From assembly GCA_038363925.1 (NCBI GenBank), contig JAQQWL010000011.1:6510001-6574000 (forward strand): a stretch of 64,000 nt of DNA, in the 5' to 3' direction. The translations under genes and the position numbers were made by a program. The stretch is from Apiospora phragmitis. Taxonomy: Eukaryota > Ascomycota > Sordariomycetes > Amphisphaeriales > Apiosporaceae. The notes beneath the pieces were generated by a model. That model searched no databases, was not told where the DNA came from, and saw only the letters and a program-made list of their open reading frames with translations. The stretch's first letter is position 1. Every line of letters starts with the position of its first letter. Shown piece after piece: positions 11,438 to 24,206 of this stretch.

Positions 11438-13945
11438 ATGGACGAGGAGGAAAAGGGCTCGGCCCTGCAAGTTGTCATACTGGTAAGCGACTTTTTCCTT
11501 CTTTCATCATCCGTCGTTTGCTTTCTGTCGGGTCCCTCATGTTTGATCCACTGCGCAGCGCGCGCCCGTCAATGATTCTGCGCCGTCAACGCAGTCGCAA
11601 TTTGGAGCCATGGCCTTTCCCAGACGGACGTCATGGTCCAGTCTACCATGGGGGGCATTATACGCGTACGCGCCATGAACCTGCTCGCGTCGAACTTCCG
11701 ACGAGAGAACAGGCGGCCGCTAGAAGGGCTTCATGACAAACCCGCATGGGCCAGCTGTTGTATGAATGCATCGCAATTGCATGCTTTGTATTCATCGGAT
11801 CAGAGGAGGTTCTGCCAAAGCATGCTCCCACCTGGCCACACAAGAAGCTTGTTGCGCCATTGCGCATCCATGACTTGTACATCCGTGGCGCCACTTAGTG
11901 GTGTGGGGGACTCTCGATGGAGTTACTGTCAGATCGATCCGCCCAGGCCATATCCGCAAAGGAGCGCATTGCTGTTCATTGTTGGCGAAAGAAGGAAAGA
12001 AAGGGGGAGGAAAAAGATGCTGGTCCTCCAAGACGAATGCCATTGTTGGGGGTCTTTAAGACTCGAGGGGGATGGGACGTGTGGTAACGAGTGGAATGAT
12101 AGTCGAGTAACCGTGCCACAGTGGGCGGGCCGCCAAAAAAGCAAGCCAGGTCCCTGGAACGTGTCACGTGCACGCGCCTGTGATGGCCTCATCTCGTTGT
12201 CTTCCACCAGCAAAGGGGCCAAGGGCTGCCCGGGCTTATATATTGCTGGAAGGATCTAGTGACGTCAAAGGCCATGTCTGTGGCCTCTGGCCAGCAGTGT
12301 TATGTTCCGAGGCCCAATTATCCTTTGCATATGCAGCATCTCGTTGGCGATGTTCCATTGGCCCCCCGGGGCTATTCCCGAGACGGCCCAACCCTATCAG
12401 ACTGTTTAACTTACTGGACAAATATATACTGACAATGCTTTCTCTATATCCAGGGCTCCGGTGGCGGTCCGCAAGAGAACAATGTCACTGCTATGCTGGT
12501 ACGATCAACCCATGCTGGATGGGCCAGAGGGTCGGTAATAGCACTTGATGCTGGCGTCCACTTATCAGCCATAACCCGCATACTTGAAGACACACAACCG
12601 GAAGGCTTAGGAACACGCATTGGACTCCCGCATATACTCCAGTCTGGCCCCTTTGCAGGATTGGAGCTGAGATCAAAATCTCCCTCGGCAAACGCCGCCC
12701 ACATTACGCGGCAGCTCATCGATACCTACCTCATCACGCATCCTCATCTCGACCACATATGCGGCTTTGTCATCAATACGGCTGGCCTTCCCGGCTCACG
12801 TCCCAAACGGGTAGCCGGTCTTCCCTTCGACAATATCTGCCCTGAAGACACATATTTTCAATAATGTAATATGGCCTAATCTCTCCGACGAGAACAATGG
12901 CGCTGGGCTTATTACGTACATGCGGCTTGTTGAGGGGGGCAGCCCTGCTCTCGGCGAGGGTGAAGGCAAAGGCTACCTCGAGATCTCAGATGGACTGGCC
13001 GTCAAGGTCTTCGGGGTTAGTCACGGCCATTGTATCGAGCGACACAGCCACCGTGGTTCAGCGTCGTCATCCCGACTGAATAGCACTGATGTGAGCATGA
13101 TGTCTCCGCGGGGCGTCCCTGGCAGTAACGCAGCGTCGGGCCCCTCGGCGCTCTTTCGTTCGGCCAGCATGACTAGGATGTCCGGCAGCCAGGAACGGGA
13201 ATCCATGTGCGTTTACGACTCCAGCGCTTATTTCATCCGCGATGAACACACGGGACGCCAGGTTTTGATCTTCGGCGATGTGGAACCAGACAGCACATCT
13301 CTGTCCCCTCGTAATTCCGTCATCTGGCAGGAGGCGGCGCCCAAGATCGTCAGTGGGCAGCTGGCGGCCATTTTCATTGAATGCAGCTACGATGATAGCC
13401 AGACGAACGACCGGCTGTTCGGCCACCTATGCCCCCGGTTCATCATCGAGGAACTGCGAGCCTTGGTCGGCGAGGTCGAGCACGCACGTCAAGTTTCCTC
13501 CCGACTTGAATCGAATAAGAAACGCAAAAGAGACCTGGAGGAAGCCCTGGGACGTTCACCCAAGGTCGTGGCCCGCTCTACTGGCGACGACCAACCAGTC
13601 TCTCCCAAATCGACGAGACCCTCTCCCAATGGTGCGCCAGTAGCACCCAGCCATGGCTATATCCCAGATGAACACACGCCACTGGACTCGCCACATATCG
13701 CCACACCAACCGCTGAGTTGACCCTCAAAGACCTCGACCCGACCATGAAGGCTGTCCTGCCGCCCATTCCTACAGTGCAGCCGTTGAAGGGACTGAAGAT
13801 CGTCGTTATTCATGTCAAGGACAACTTTAGTGACAAAGAGTCGACCGGAGAAATCATCTTGAGCGAGCTTCTGGAGTACGAGCAGGAGGTTCAGCTCGGC
13901 TGCGAGTTTGTAATTTCCAAATCGGGCCAAAGTTTCAATTTTTGA
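11438..13945 (+). CDS. PDE1: Class II (low-affinity) 3',5'-cyclic-AMP phosphodiesterase
   Basis: Exon 1 is 11438-11482 (MDEEEKGSALQVVIL); exon 2 is 12454-13945. The junction gives the strand-plus-glycine loop VVIL-GSGGGPQENNVTA typical of metallo-beta-lactamase-fold class II phosphodiesterases. The metal motif THPHLDHICGF is present, with further conserved blocks FNNVIWPNLSDENNG, SHGHCI and IFGDVEPDS, and a C-terminal LKIVVIHVKDNF. The enzyme hydrolyses cAMP and damps PKA signalling. An insert of about 100 residues (roughly residues 350-450: KKRKRDLEE, then Ser/Pro-rich) precedes the last conserved block. One extra T at 12826-12827 breaks the frame (LPSTISALKTHIFNN is expected across it); removing it gives 511 aa. 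The intron of 971 bp is far longer than any other here but has GTAAGC at its 5' end, a CTGAC branch-like site and a CAG acceptor. Confidence 0.93.
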
Positions 13946-14385
13946 AGATTTGTTACTGGTGTATTCAGGGGCTTTGTTTTCATTTCAGGATTGGCCGATC
14001 TCCTAGGCATCCTTCCAAACTGTACGACTGGATGATATGGATCAAGGGGAGTTGTCGTTCTTGTGTCTTGCTATATGCACGCCCTAGTACTATACCTGGC
14101 TTGTGCCATGGAGTTCTGGCTGTTGCGGAATAATTGAGTCGGTTTGTTTGGTCTTCTCGGCGGCGTTAAGATGTGTATGAATGGTTAGATAGCATGGTAC
14201 ACTGGCTCAAAGCCTTGTTGGTCAATTTCAAGAGAACACATGAGAGGAACAGACTCTATTTGCGTTCTGTATCTGAACAAAACCTGCGCCTTTGTGCCTT
14301 CCAGCTCCGGCTCGCGAGTTGTAGAGTCTAGTAGTCTAGCTGAATTCTCGAAACAGCCTAACGAGGTTTTTTGCAGGACGACCCT
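13946..14385. other. Intergenic region between convergent genes
   Basis: About 440 bp holding the 3' ends of the phosphodiesterase (+) and flavin-reductase-like (-) genes. I see no other feature. Confidence 0.6.
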
Positions 14386-15416
14386 CTACTCCGAGGAGTT
14401 GTTGCTCTTCAACTTCTCATAGCCCTCCATACCACCCACGTCTTCCTCGAAGACGGGCCGCGGGATCTCGAGCCCCTCGGTTAGGCGACCGTAGGTGATG
14501 CCGCCCAGCCTGCTCATCGGGCGCAGGACCTCGGGCGCCACGAGGTTCCGCTCCTCGTTGATGGCGTCCTCGCGCACCCAGAAGCGGACGCCCTCGACGA
14601 CGACGAGGACGCCCGTTTTCTTGCCGGGCGTCGCGCGGCTCTCGAACTCGCGGGCGCTCTCGAGCTTGCACTCGACGCTGAAGACGGCCTCGCCGACGCG
14701 CGCGGCCTGGACCTCGTGGCAGTCGCGGACGGGCGTGAGGCCGCTGACGTCCCACTCGCTGGCGCTGTAGGGGGCGTCGACGCTGGCGGCGTTGGCGGCT
14801 TCGACGAAGTGCTCCGAGATGATGTTGACGACGCACTCCTTGCTCTCGACCAGGTTCTTGAGCGTGTCCTGGGCCGCTCCAGGTTGCCCGCGAAGCCCAG
14901 CACGAACAGCGGCGGGTCGTGGTTCACCATGTTGAAGTAGCTGAAGGGCGCCAGGTTGGTGGCGGCGCCGTCGGCCGACCGCGTCGACACGAAGCCGATG
15001 GGCCGCGGCACGATGCTGCTGATCAGCAGCTTGTAGTTGAAGGGCGCCGGCCGCCCGGGCTCGTACGGGTCGATGGCGACGTGCTTCTTGGCCGCGTCCT
15101 CGGCGGCGTGCAGCTTATTGGCGCCGCCGCCGAATTGCCAAGACGGGTCGGCCGTCTTGGTGTAGCGGAAGGCGGCGGAGGTATCCCAGTCCGGCCGCGA
15201 GTCCTCCACCTTTTTGAAATCTGGGTGCGGATTCCGCTTGATCAGCTTCTCTGACTCTGTGGAGATGGAGCCTGACATGTTTCTGGCGATGATGCGCTGG
15301 GGGGAAGGTGCTGAAGGATGGAGGCGAGCTGATAGTAGGGGTTCGGCTATGCGTATTGTGGCAGTCTTGATGTTGGAAGTTAGTCGAGTGAACCCAAGAG
15401 GTCTTGACAAAGGCAT
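14386..15416 (-). CDS. Flavin-reductase-like (FMN-binding split-barrel) protein
   Basis: The start is ATG at 15416 and the stop TAG at 14386-14388. The core SIVPRPIGFVSTRSADG, followed by NLAPFSYFNMVNHDPPLFVL, is the signature of the flavin reductase-like domain, which binds FMN in a split barrel. The first 45 residues are Arg/Ser-rich and lack acidic residues until IRIAEPL, so they may be a mitochondrial targeting sequence; an internal start (MSGSISTE) would give a cytosolic form. One base is missing near 14871-14873 in a G run. Restoring it joins GNLERP to DTLKNLVESKECVVNI and gives 343 aa. The 3' half is very GC-rich at third positions. The gene starts only about 240 bp from the RIP block. 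The physiological substrate cannot be told. Confidence 0.88.
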
Positions 15417-15653
15417 CCCATGAGACAGAGTGGAAAGAGCGGTGCGGAGTGAGTGTCAATAGCTGAGTCAGCTTTTATTCATCCATTTACAAGACACTGC
15501 TGGTATCAATAGAAGTTATGGAGGTTCGTTACCAATCTGAGGGTAACCACAGTGGTTCCCAATTCCGTACTCGACGCCGTCATCAGGCCGACCCCGCCAT
15601 CGGTTTCCACTCGGCAATTGTGTAATTAACCTCGCTCGTTTAATTTTAGTCTA

Positions 15654-15701
15654 ACGTATCCTATAAGCGAATATCTTATATAAGCGAATGTCTCACTTTT
15701 A
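15654..15701 (+). repeat. Left terminal inverted repeat of the pogo-like element
   Basis: It begins ACGTATCCTATAAGCG and contains TATAAGCGAAT twice, 16 bp apart. It matches the reverse complement of 32460-32507 with only a few mismatches, most of them C/T, as expected from RIP. Confidence 0.93.
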
Positions 15702-15959
15702 TAAATTTCTTTATAGCTTTAACCTTTTTTTATATTTTTTCACGTTCGAAAATATTATAACTTTAAAAAGAGAGTGATATAATTCTAGCGCTTTAAACGC
15801 TTTAAAAAAGCTTAATTTTAAACATATAAAAAGCTATATTAATTTATTACGTTTTATTAAAAACCTTATAGCGTAGACGAAATAATTAACCTATATAACG
15901 TGAAATATTTACGAATTTTTAAAAGCTTTTAAATTTTAAAAAAGATACGATTATTCGAT

Positions 15960-16608
15960 ATATTATTAATTTAAATACGCGATCGTTTTCTCCCCGGTTA
16001 AGTAATATAAAAAATATAGCGAATCGATTATTTAATTTATATAACGTGAGACGCGTCGGCGTTAATTAAGCTTTTAACTTTATACGATAATAACTAGACC
16101 TCCGGACGCGTTTTAACTAAAAAATTAATTATTAATAAATTTTTTATAAAGATCTCGACGCGTATTACGCGTGGTTTATTTTTATACGAAATATAATTTA
16201 TAAATACGAGATTTAAAAAAAGGATATTTATAACTTTAACGAAACCGGCTTTTTTATAAGTTAAATCTCGTTTAAAATAATCGTAATTACTTTCGATTAA
16301 TACGAAAAGCTTAAGGTAATATAATAAAAGAACCGGGAATAAGTTATAATTATTTAAAGCGTCGGATTACACGGTTACGCCATCCCTTCGTATATTATCT
16401 TTACTAGGAAAACGCACCTTTTTTTTAATATAAAAACAGCTTATTATTAAAGGACTAAGTGATCGTAATTATTAAAAATAGCTAAACTATAAATAAAAGA
16501 GGCGAAAACTAGATTCGATACTTTAATTAATATATTAAGTTTTATATAAAAAGTTATTATCGCCTTTTAGTTTTAAACGGCCACGAAAGCCACTACTCGA
16601 TAACTTTC
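15960..16608 (+). pseudogene. Pogo transposase relic, N-terminal/catalytic half
   Basis: A plus-strand translation with many stops still shows the DDE transposase landmarks: DIYNFNETGFF (first catalytic Asp), NREQVIIIKALDYTVTPSLRI, and RLLVLNGHESHYSITF (second catalytic region; the usual Asp has become Asn). It ends at the gypsy insertion point. Confidence 0.85.
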
Positions 16609-17057
16609 TATTACGACCTGACCTAATTATACGGCCAAGACCTATAAATCACCGGGCCGGATTTACGATACCCCGCCTAGGCTACGATATTACGGCTACT
16701 AACCGCGCTACTAGCTATATTAATATAAACGCGCCTATATTATAAAAGCGCACGGCGACCACGACGACGGTGTTCCGAATAATAACCGGCTAGACACGAC
16801 CTTAAAGAGCAGCAAGGATAACGTTACGTGAGGGATCATAGGGATTACTAGAAACGATAAAGTGAGCTAGTAATTTAACCAACGAGGGGATTACCCGGAT
16901 CATTAGAATATAAAGGTGAGCTAAGTAATTTAACGAATTAATAAAAGAAGAGATTAAATATATAATAACAGACGTTTTTTATATATTTTATATAAATACT
17001 CTTTATTTTAATAATTAATTTAAATATTAATCTTAACTTATTAATAAAATAAATAAT
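16609..17057 (+). repeat. 5' LTR of gypsy element 2, left part
   Basis: Aligns colinearly with 30964-31412 (TATTACGACCTGACCTAAT... against TATTACGACCTAACCTAAT...), with mostly C/T and G/A differences. It is interrupted at 17057 by gypsy element 1. Confidence 0.95.
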
Positions 17058-17227
17058 TATAACAGGATAAAAGAAGTATCTGTACGTCCTATAGCTCCTG
17101 GGCCCCTCTTTTTCTAGTTTTTTTATAATATTTTATATTCCCGTAAAGAATATATACGAGATAAGCGTTAATTTTATTTTATTATATTTATATATTATTA
17201 ATACTTAAGGATCGATATATTTTTATA
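17058..17227 (+). repeat. 5' LTR of gypsy element 1 (170 bp)
   Basis: Pairs with 24207-24376. Shared blocks include TCCTGGGCCCCTCTTTTTCT against TCCCGGGCCCTTCTCCTTCT, and AATATATACG. Differences are mainly C/T. Confidence 0.93.
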
Positions 17228-20200
17228 ATTTTAACGCTTTTATAACACGACTTACTTATTAATAATATCGATTTCGAAAAAAAAAAGAACTCTTACAGCC
17301 CTTAATCCTCTAAATACGATCGTTAAGGATAGCGAAAACGAAGGACCGACAAATCCCCCTCTTAAAGAGAGAAAAAAAAGAGGTAGGAGCAGCTACGGAT
17401 ATTATTAATAATCCTTTATTTATTATTAGGTTTAACGCTCCCCCTCGACGTACCTTTAAAAGTATACCTTTAAAAAGAGCTCGACTAATTAAGGCTTAAA
17501 TAGTCGTCGTTTAAAAAACGCTTTAAAAAAATTAAAAAATAAGCCTTTTAATAAAAAGATAAGGATATAGAAGACCCTCTATTTTTTTCGAACTTATCGG
17601 GCGGCGAGGCCGATACCTTTTTAGAATTAAAGGGGCATAACTTAAACCTTATTAATAATTTATTTTTAAATAATAATATTAACGGAACTTTATTAATTAA
17701 CGATTTCGATTTAAACTTTAATAAATCGATTAAGTTTTAATATAATTAATTTAATTTAATTTTTATTAAAGCATAATAAGAAAATTAAATTAAAAAGTTA
17801 TAAATAATTTATAAAACTATTTTAAAACGTTACCGTAATATTTATATTAGGATTTTATATATATATAATTAAATAACTTAAGAAATAAAATAATAATTTC
17901 GTTTAAAAAAATAATACGCCTCCGAGTACGAATTAAAATAATTAAAATATTATTAAATAACTTTTTTAAAATAAACGCGGGCGGTTATTTAAAGCCTTAC
18001 TAACGAAGCCGTTATAATTAGTTCTTAATTAAAGGAGGCGTACTAACTCTTAAACCAGGATCCGCGGTAGTTTTATAAGTACCTAGCCTCCTTAAAAAGC
18101 TAGGTCCGCCCGCGCTCCGATTAGGAACGTATATATTACTTCTTCGGCAAGCTTTTTTAGCTTTTACGTTACGATATTATAAATTATTATAATAATATTC
18201 CGGAATAACGGAATAATATAGTCGATTTAATAAAAAAAGGAATACGAAAAGCTGAATAATAATAACGCCCGTTAAAAGCCCGCGAAGCTACGCTAGTTTA
18301 AATAATCTAGAGCCTAGGGATTCTAAGCGTAAAAGGCAGGGCCCACCGAATTATAACGGGAAATAAGACGTATTTACCTTACCGTTTTACTTTAAAAACG
18401 CGTAAGCCAGACCGGCACGGAACGGTACCGCGGGTTACCCGAATTTAAATTATATTATTTATTATTAATATAATAAGAAGGGATATTATATTAATAAATA
18501 TCTTATTAAAAATTAAGTATTAATATAACGAATCTCGAGAAACGAGAGAAGGTTTTAAATAAAGGTGTGCTCTTTTTAAGTAAAGATCTTTTTATAAGGG
18601 TATTTAAAACCTTACAAGCCTTTATTATAATCGTTATTCTTTTATTATATATAACGTTAATTTTTATTTATTTTAATTTAAATACGTACTTTAAAATAAA
18701 TATAATTAGTTATATTTTCGCTTTATAAATTAAATTATTTTAAACCTTTTTATAAATAATATTTATTAATTTTATTAATAATTTATATATCTTTACTTAC
18801 GGCGTTTATTAAATAAAGTTTAATCTTATTAATTTCCGAAAAGTTATAAAATAAATCCGACGCTTTTACGTTATTATCGACCGGGATTTTTATTATAAAG
18901 GTACCCCGGTCTTATTATTTTATAGAGTTATATAAAAATTAAAACTAATTATTAACGCGGAAAAGAACTATTAATAGTTTTTTATTAATATAATTAAAAT
19001 TTAACTTATAAACCCTCGCCTTTTCTATTACGTTTATAAAAATAATACCTTTTATTATATTATTATATCTCCGTAAAAAATAGTATAAAAAGAGGGAGAA
19101 ACGCCTAAAAAAAGGGCCCTACTTTTTATCTCTAGCTATATCTAATACTTAACTGCCTTCTTCGAGACCGAAAAATGTGATATTTTCCCGTCAGACCGAG
19201 GAGCTAGCCATACTATCGATTTCGAACCCGGAACGGAGCCCCCTTACCAACCTATTTACCCCTTATCGTATTCCGAACTTCAGGTATTACGAGAGTAGTT
19301 AAATAAAATAAAGAAAAAGGGGGAAGATTTAAGAATTATAAAATCTAGCGGGGGCCCCTATCTTTTTCGTTTTAAAAAAGGACGGAACTTTACGCCTTTA
19401 TATTAATTATAAAAGATTAAATAGCATTATTATTAAAAACCGGTATATTTTACGTTTTATTTCGGAATTATTAAATAGAATCTCTTAATTTATAATCTTT
19501 TTTAAAATCGACCTTAAAAATACATATTACCGCATTTATATTAAGCGTAGGGACGAATAAAAAACGGTATTTCGGACCCGATATAATTATTTCGAGTTTT
19601 TAATAATAACGATAAGCTTTATTAATACCCCGGCTATTTTTTAATATTATATTTTATAATATTTAAAGAATTTAATAAATATTTATTATATAATATATAT
19701 TAATAATATTTTAATTTATTTTTTAAATAAAAAAACCTATACGAAATATTTATAATAAATAATTAAAAAGCTTTTAAAAATTAATTTATATATAAAACTA
19801 TTTAAATATTAATTCTTCTAAAAATCCTTAAAGTTTTTAAAATATTATATCTCTATAAAAAAGGTATTTATAAATCCTTTAAAAATCGATATAATTAAGG
19901 ATTAATTAACGCCGACGTTTATTTATAATATTTAAATCTTTTTAAAATTTTATAACTTTTACCGTTACTTTATAAAAAGGTATTTCGAAATTATTACCCT
20001 ATTAATAAATTTATTTAAAGGCAGCGAAACCGGATAGAAAGCAAGAGCGTTCTATTTAAATAACCTTATTAAAATAGCTTTTATACTCCTAAAGTAAGCC
20101 TTTTAAACGGCGCCGCTCCTAACCTATTTCGACCCCGAAAAGCTAATACGGTTAGAAATAAACGTTTTTAAATTCGTAATAGTTAAAACCCTTTTTTAAA

Positions 20201-21106
20201 AAGGTATCGGAGGTTATTAATACCCGGTTTCCTTTTATTTTAAAAAGTTTTCCGGGGCGGAGCTTAATTATAATATATTAGATTAAAAAATACTCGTAAT
20301 AATATTATACTTTAAATATTAAAAATATTATTTAAAAAAAGTAAAATATATTATCGAAATATTTTCGAATTATTAAAACTTATAAAGCTTTATAAAAATT
20401 AATAAATTAAATAATCGCTAAATATATTAATATATATATTTAATCTTTTTTAATTTCGTAATTATTTATTAATTAAATAAAAATAACCTCGTTAATAACC
20501 CATTAAAACGGTTAAATTATATTATTAGTACGGGTAATAATTTAATATTATTACTTATTTTAAAAAAAAAGCTAGTAGTAAATATTAACTCTTTAAAAAA
20601 TAAGCTTCGCATATTAATTTAAATAGTATACGGGGTAAGATTAATGCTTGAACGCGTTATTTTAACCTAAGCGATAACCCGTTAAAAAGCGAGAGATTTA
20701 GTATAACGAGAAGACTCGCTATCGTTAAAAATTAGTCCCGACTTGGAAACCCTTATTAATTAAGCCTAAGAAAAGAACGAAGCTTATTAACGGAGGCGGA
20801 AAAGCTTAGGGGCCGAGGCGGACTTGAAATATTAATAAGCGATAATAATAAATAAAGTATTATATTTTAATAAAAAAATATATATTTTTAAATAAGCGTC
20901 GCTTTAAATATAGTTATTATAAATATATTACGATAACTTTTTTAACGGCTATTTTAAACGCGATCGTATAATAAAACTCTTTAAAAAAAAGTTTTATTAA
21001 CCTGATTTATAAAAAAACGTAACTACGTATATAAAGGCCTATATTATATATCTCGGTTCTAAAGCGAAATATTATTATTCGTATAGTGAACTTACTTTAT
21101 TATTAT

Positions 21107-21229
21107 TACAGTGCGTATAGACTAACTACTGCGCTACAAAGCAAAAGCTTCGGAAATGACTCTTCGGGTCATTTCTGTCCAATTCTACGCCTTAAGTGCT
21201 ACCCGCGGGGGACTAACCCGCCGATCGTA
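21107..21229 (-). repeat. Direct repeat copy 1 with hairpin
   Basis: Contains the 8-bp stem GAAATGAC/GTCATTTC and the segment CTACCCGCGGGGGACTAACC. Copy 2 is at 21,469-21,595. Confidence 0.85.
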
Positions 21230-21468
21230 ACACTATGCTTTCTCTTTAAAGGTATGCCCTTATACTTAGGGCGACAAACCCCTAGTACTGTATAATTTAT
21301 TTAAGCTCGGTATAAAGAAACTCTAAGGCTTTTATATAAGTAACTAATCCGTATAAGGCCTTGCCTACTTATTAACGATCTTACCCAGGCAGTTAAAGAG
21401 AGCTCTTATTTAGTAAGTATAAGAATCGAACCTACGTCTCTTATTTAATAAAGGCGAAGAGTTATTAT

Positions 21469-21595
21469 ATTATAGTGCGTATAAATTAATCACTACGCTA
21501 TAAAACAAAAGTTTCGGAAATGACTCTTCGGGTCATTTCTATCTAATTCTATGCCTTAAGTGCTACCCCCGGGGGGACCAACCCGCCGATCGTAA
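21469..21595 (-). repeat. Direct repeat copy 2 with hairpin
   Basis: Same structure as copy 1. It has a few C-to-T and G-to-A changes (for example CTGTCC to CTATCT), so it is slightly more RIP-mutated. Confidence 0.85.
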
Positions 21596-22639
21596 TAATT
21601 ACCTTAATTTAGCCGTTTAGGAAAAGAATATAATATAGATTTTATTATAAGCTTACTTAATTTTTTTTTAAATAATAATTTATTAATACTATCTTTATAA
21701 TAATAAACTAATATAATAAATTATTCTTTTTCTTCCCCGTATTAAAAATAATTAATACCGTTAAATTAATATAGCTATTTTATAAAAAGATCGAGTATTA
21801 ATTTAATAACTTAAAGGGGCTTTTTCGAATAAAGGCTCGATTTTTATTAATAATTTCTAGTTATAACTTTATTTCGAAAATAAAATAAAACTAAGGTATT
21901 TGATAGTATTTCACCTATAAATAAACGGCTAAACTAAGAGAATAAACTAGGTTTTCGAAATATATTTAAAATACTACGTAGTAAAATACTTTAAATTATA
22001 TCTAAATTTATTACATATAACATTTTATATTATTAATTTTTCGATAAATTTAATAATAAAGTTATCGCTATTTAAAGCTATGTATAATTATTAATTAGAT
22101 TTTTATATATTTATTAAGAACGACTCTCTTGCGGGAAAGGTATTAATAATTAAAAATAAGTTATTAAAACTATAAAACTTATAAATAAAAATAAGAAAAT
22201 ATTAAAAAAAAAGTTTTTTTTAAATAAAATATTATAATTCTTATTATAAATTAATTATTTTTAAAATCGGATAAATAATAAAGCTCTTTATTAAGAACTT
22301 AAAAGTTTAGAATAAGAAATTAGCCCTAAAGTTCGTCGGTCCGTTTCGAGTTCTCGAGCGTATCGGGACGTTAATATACCGGCTGGCCTTACCGAAGAAG
22401 TATTCCCGCCTTTATAATATATTCCTTATTTAGTTATTAAAGTTATAGAAAGTAATATCTTTTAATATTTTGCCGATACCGGAGCTAGAGGATAACGAGG
22501 AGTAAGAAATAGAAAAGGTTAAGGAAAAGATGCGTTAAGAAAGGCGATAATATTAATTAATAAAATAAAAGGGTTAGCTTGCCGAATATAATTAATAAAA
22601 ACTAGCCGAAAATTTAATAAACGTTTTTATAAAAGTAGT

Positions 22640-24190
22640 TTAATATAAAAAAAGAATTAGGTTATATTATTAATTATAAAACGGAAAGGCAGGTTTTATA
22701 AATTATTATTATAAAAGTAAAACCGGCCTCGAAACTTTTATTATTTACTTATTTAATTAGTTCGAAAAGAGGCCGAAGCCGGACCCCGATAGGATTCGAA
22801 CTTATTTATTTAAATAATAAAATTAAAAAATCTATGCCTTATTAATTAATTACGAGGTTTATATTACGCCGAGGAATTTAGTTTATTACGAAGAAAAAAC
22901 TAAAACGAGAATTTAATGATATAATTATTTAAAACGTTAAATTTAAAAGGTTTAACTCGTTTTTAAAATAAATAACTTAGTTTTTAATAATATTTTTATA
23001 AAAGGAGGTGAGAAATATAAAAGCTCGCTTTTTAATAAAATTAAGGGCTATATTTTAAATAATAAAGCCGCGGTTATAACGGAGGAGGCGTAATAAGACT
23101 ATAGTTTTAAAAGCGTCGGCCTTTTTTATAATTTAACGAAATATTAACGGAATAAGCTCGTAATTAATAAGTATAGGGTATTTATAATATTAATATTAAA
23201 AAAGGCGAAACGTTTATATAAGGCGTTTTTTCGTAAGGCGTACTTTTAGCGGTAAGCGATCAGGCTTATTTATTTATAATACTACCGTTAATAAAACGGG
23301 GTTAGGATTTAAGAGCTTGCCGTAGAAATCCTATTATTTTGATAAACTTTTTCGAGTTAGAAATTCCGAACTCGGTTTTATAACCCTTTATTACGTGGTA
23401 AAAAGAAACGATAAAACGGTATAAAATATTATTTATACGGCGACGGAGCTCGATAAAAAAATAAAAGTATTATCGTTATTAACCTCTTAAAAATACTCTA
23501 TTAAGCCCAAAAATATAATAGCGACGACTTAAAAGTTTTCGATTAACGCGTTAAAAACTTATCAGGAAAGCTTAGCTAAAACGCCCCGAAAACGAATTAA
23601 TATGACGAACTTATAGTTTCATAAGTTTTATTACTATTATAATAGCTTATTTTAAAGTTAAACTAGCCGCAGGCTAGGGATCAAAAATTAATTAAAAAGT
23701 AACTAAACTCGAGGCGCTTATTAATAAAAGGTTTATAGGCGGAAGTCTACAACGAAACGTAAGGATAGCAGGACGAATCGGGCGCGATAAATAAAATACC
23801 GCCGTTATAACTATTAAATAACTAGGTATATTAAAAAGCGGCGGTTATTATAATATAAAAAAAAGATTTATAATAGTTTTTATTTAAAAGCGTATAAATA
23901 AATAACGAGATCGTAATATAAAACGACGGATTATTATTAATCGAAACGGAAAAAATTAATTAAATCTTAGGATAACCCTATTCTAAAATTACGAGGGGCT
24001 TATTACGATTATTTATATATTTACTTAAAAATATTCATTAACGCGTTAATAATATAGTACGCGATCCTTTTATTTTTACTTACCCTACACCTTTATTACC
24101 CCTTATTAAGGCATTTCGCGAAAATTACGGGATATATTTATTTCTATTACTTAAAGATTTTATATTAAAGATATAATAAGGATTATTAAA
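22640..24190 (+). other. Unassigned internal region of gypsy element 1, 3' of pol
   Basis: About 1.5 kb lies between the chromodomain relic and the purine tract of the 3' LTR. Stop-poor plus-strand stretches occur (for example AEVYNET*G*QDESGAINKI at about 23,735), suggesting a former extra reading frame. I cannot assign it to gag, pol or env. Confidence 0.4.
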
Positions 24191-24206
24191 TAAAAGGGGG
24201 GATAAT

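Larger units (their letters stand above)
21097..21600 (-). mobile_element. Short, little-mutated repeat with about 125-bp direct repeats, inserted in gypsy element 1
   Basis: Two direct repeats at about 21,107-21,229 and 21,469-21,595 flank about 240 bp. Each carries the hairpin GAAATGAC-TCTTCGG-GTCATTTC. On the minus strand a box-A-like TAGCGCAGTAGTTAG and, in the middle segment, a box-B-like GGTTCGATTC suggest a tRNA/Pol III-derived (SINE-like) unit. A possible ATTAC duplication flanks it. The segment keeps CA and TG dinucleotides unlike its surroundings. It could be a SINE dimer or a miniature terminal-repeat element. Confidence 0.55.
17300..22640 (+). pseudogene. gag-pol relic of gypsy element 1 (RT, integrase, chromodomain)
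   Basis: Plus-strand fragments, all with stops, are recognisable. A gag zinc-knuckle remnant (NKKGYYINKYL) lies at about 18,470-18,505. The reverse-transcriptase start HTIDFEPGTEPPYQPIYPLS lies at about 19,210-19,270, and the downstream RT block extends to about 19,700. The integrase C-terminus (KFVGPFRVLERIGTLIYRLA) is at about 22,335-22,395. A chromodomain-like remnant (LPIPELEDNEE ... KG*LAEYN) runs to about 22,620. The order and chromodomain place it with the chromoviruses of the Ty3/gypsy group. It is interrupted by the short repeat at 21.1-21.6 kb. Confidence 0.85.

Noticed and set aside
21086..21295. Open frame of 69 codons in the RIP block
   Set aside because: It is open only because it lies in the less-mutated short repeat; it crosses the hairpin and repeat boundary and has no domain.
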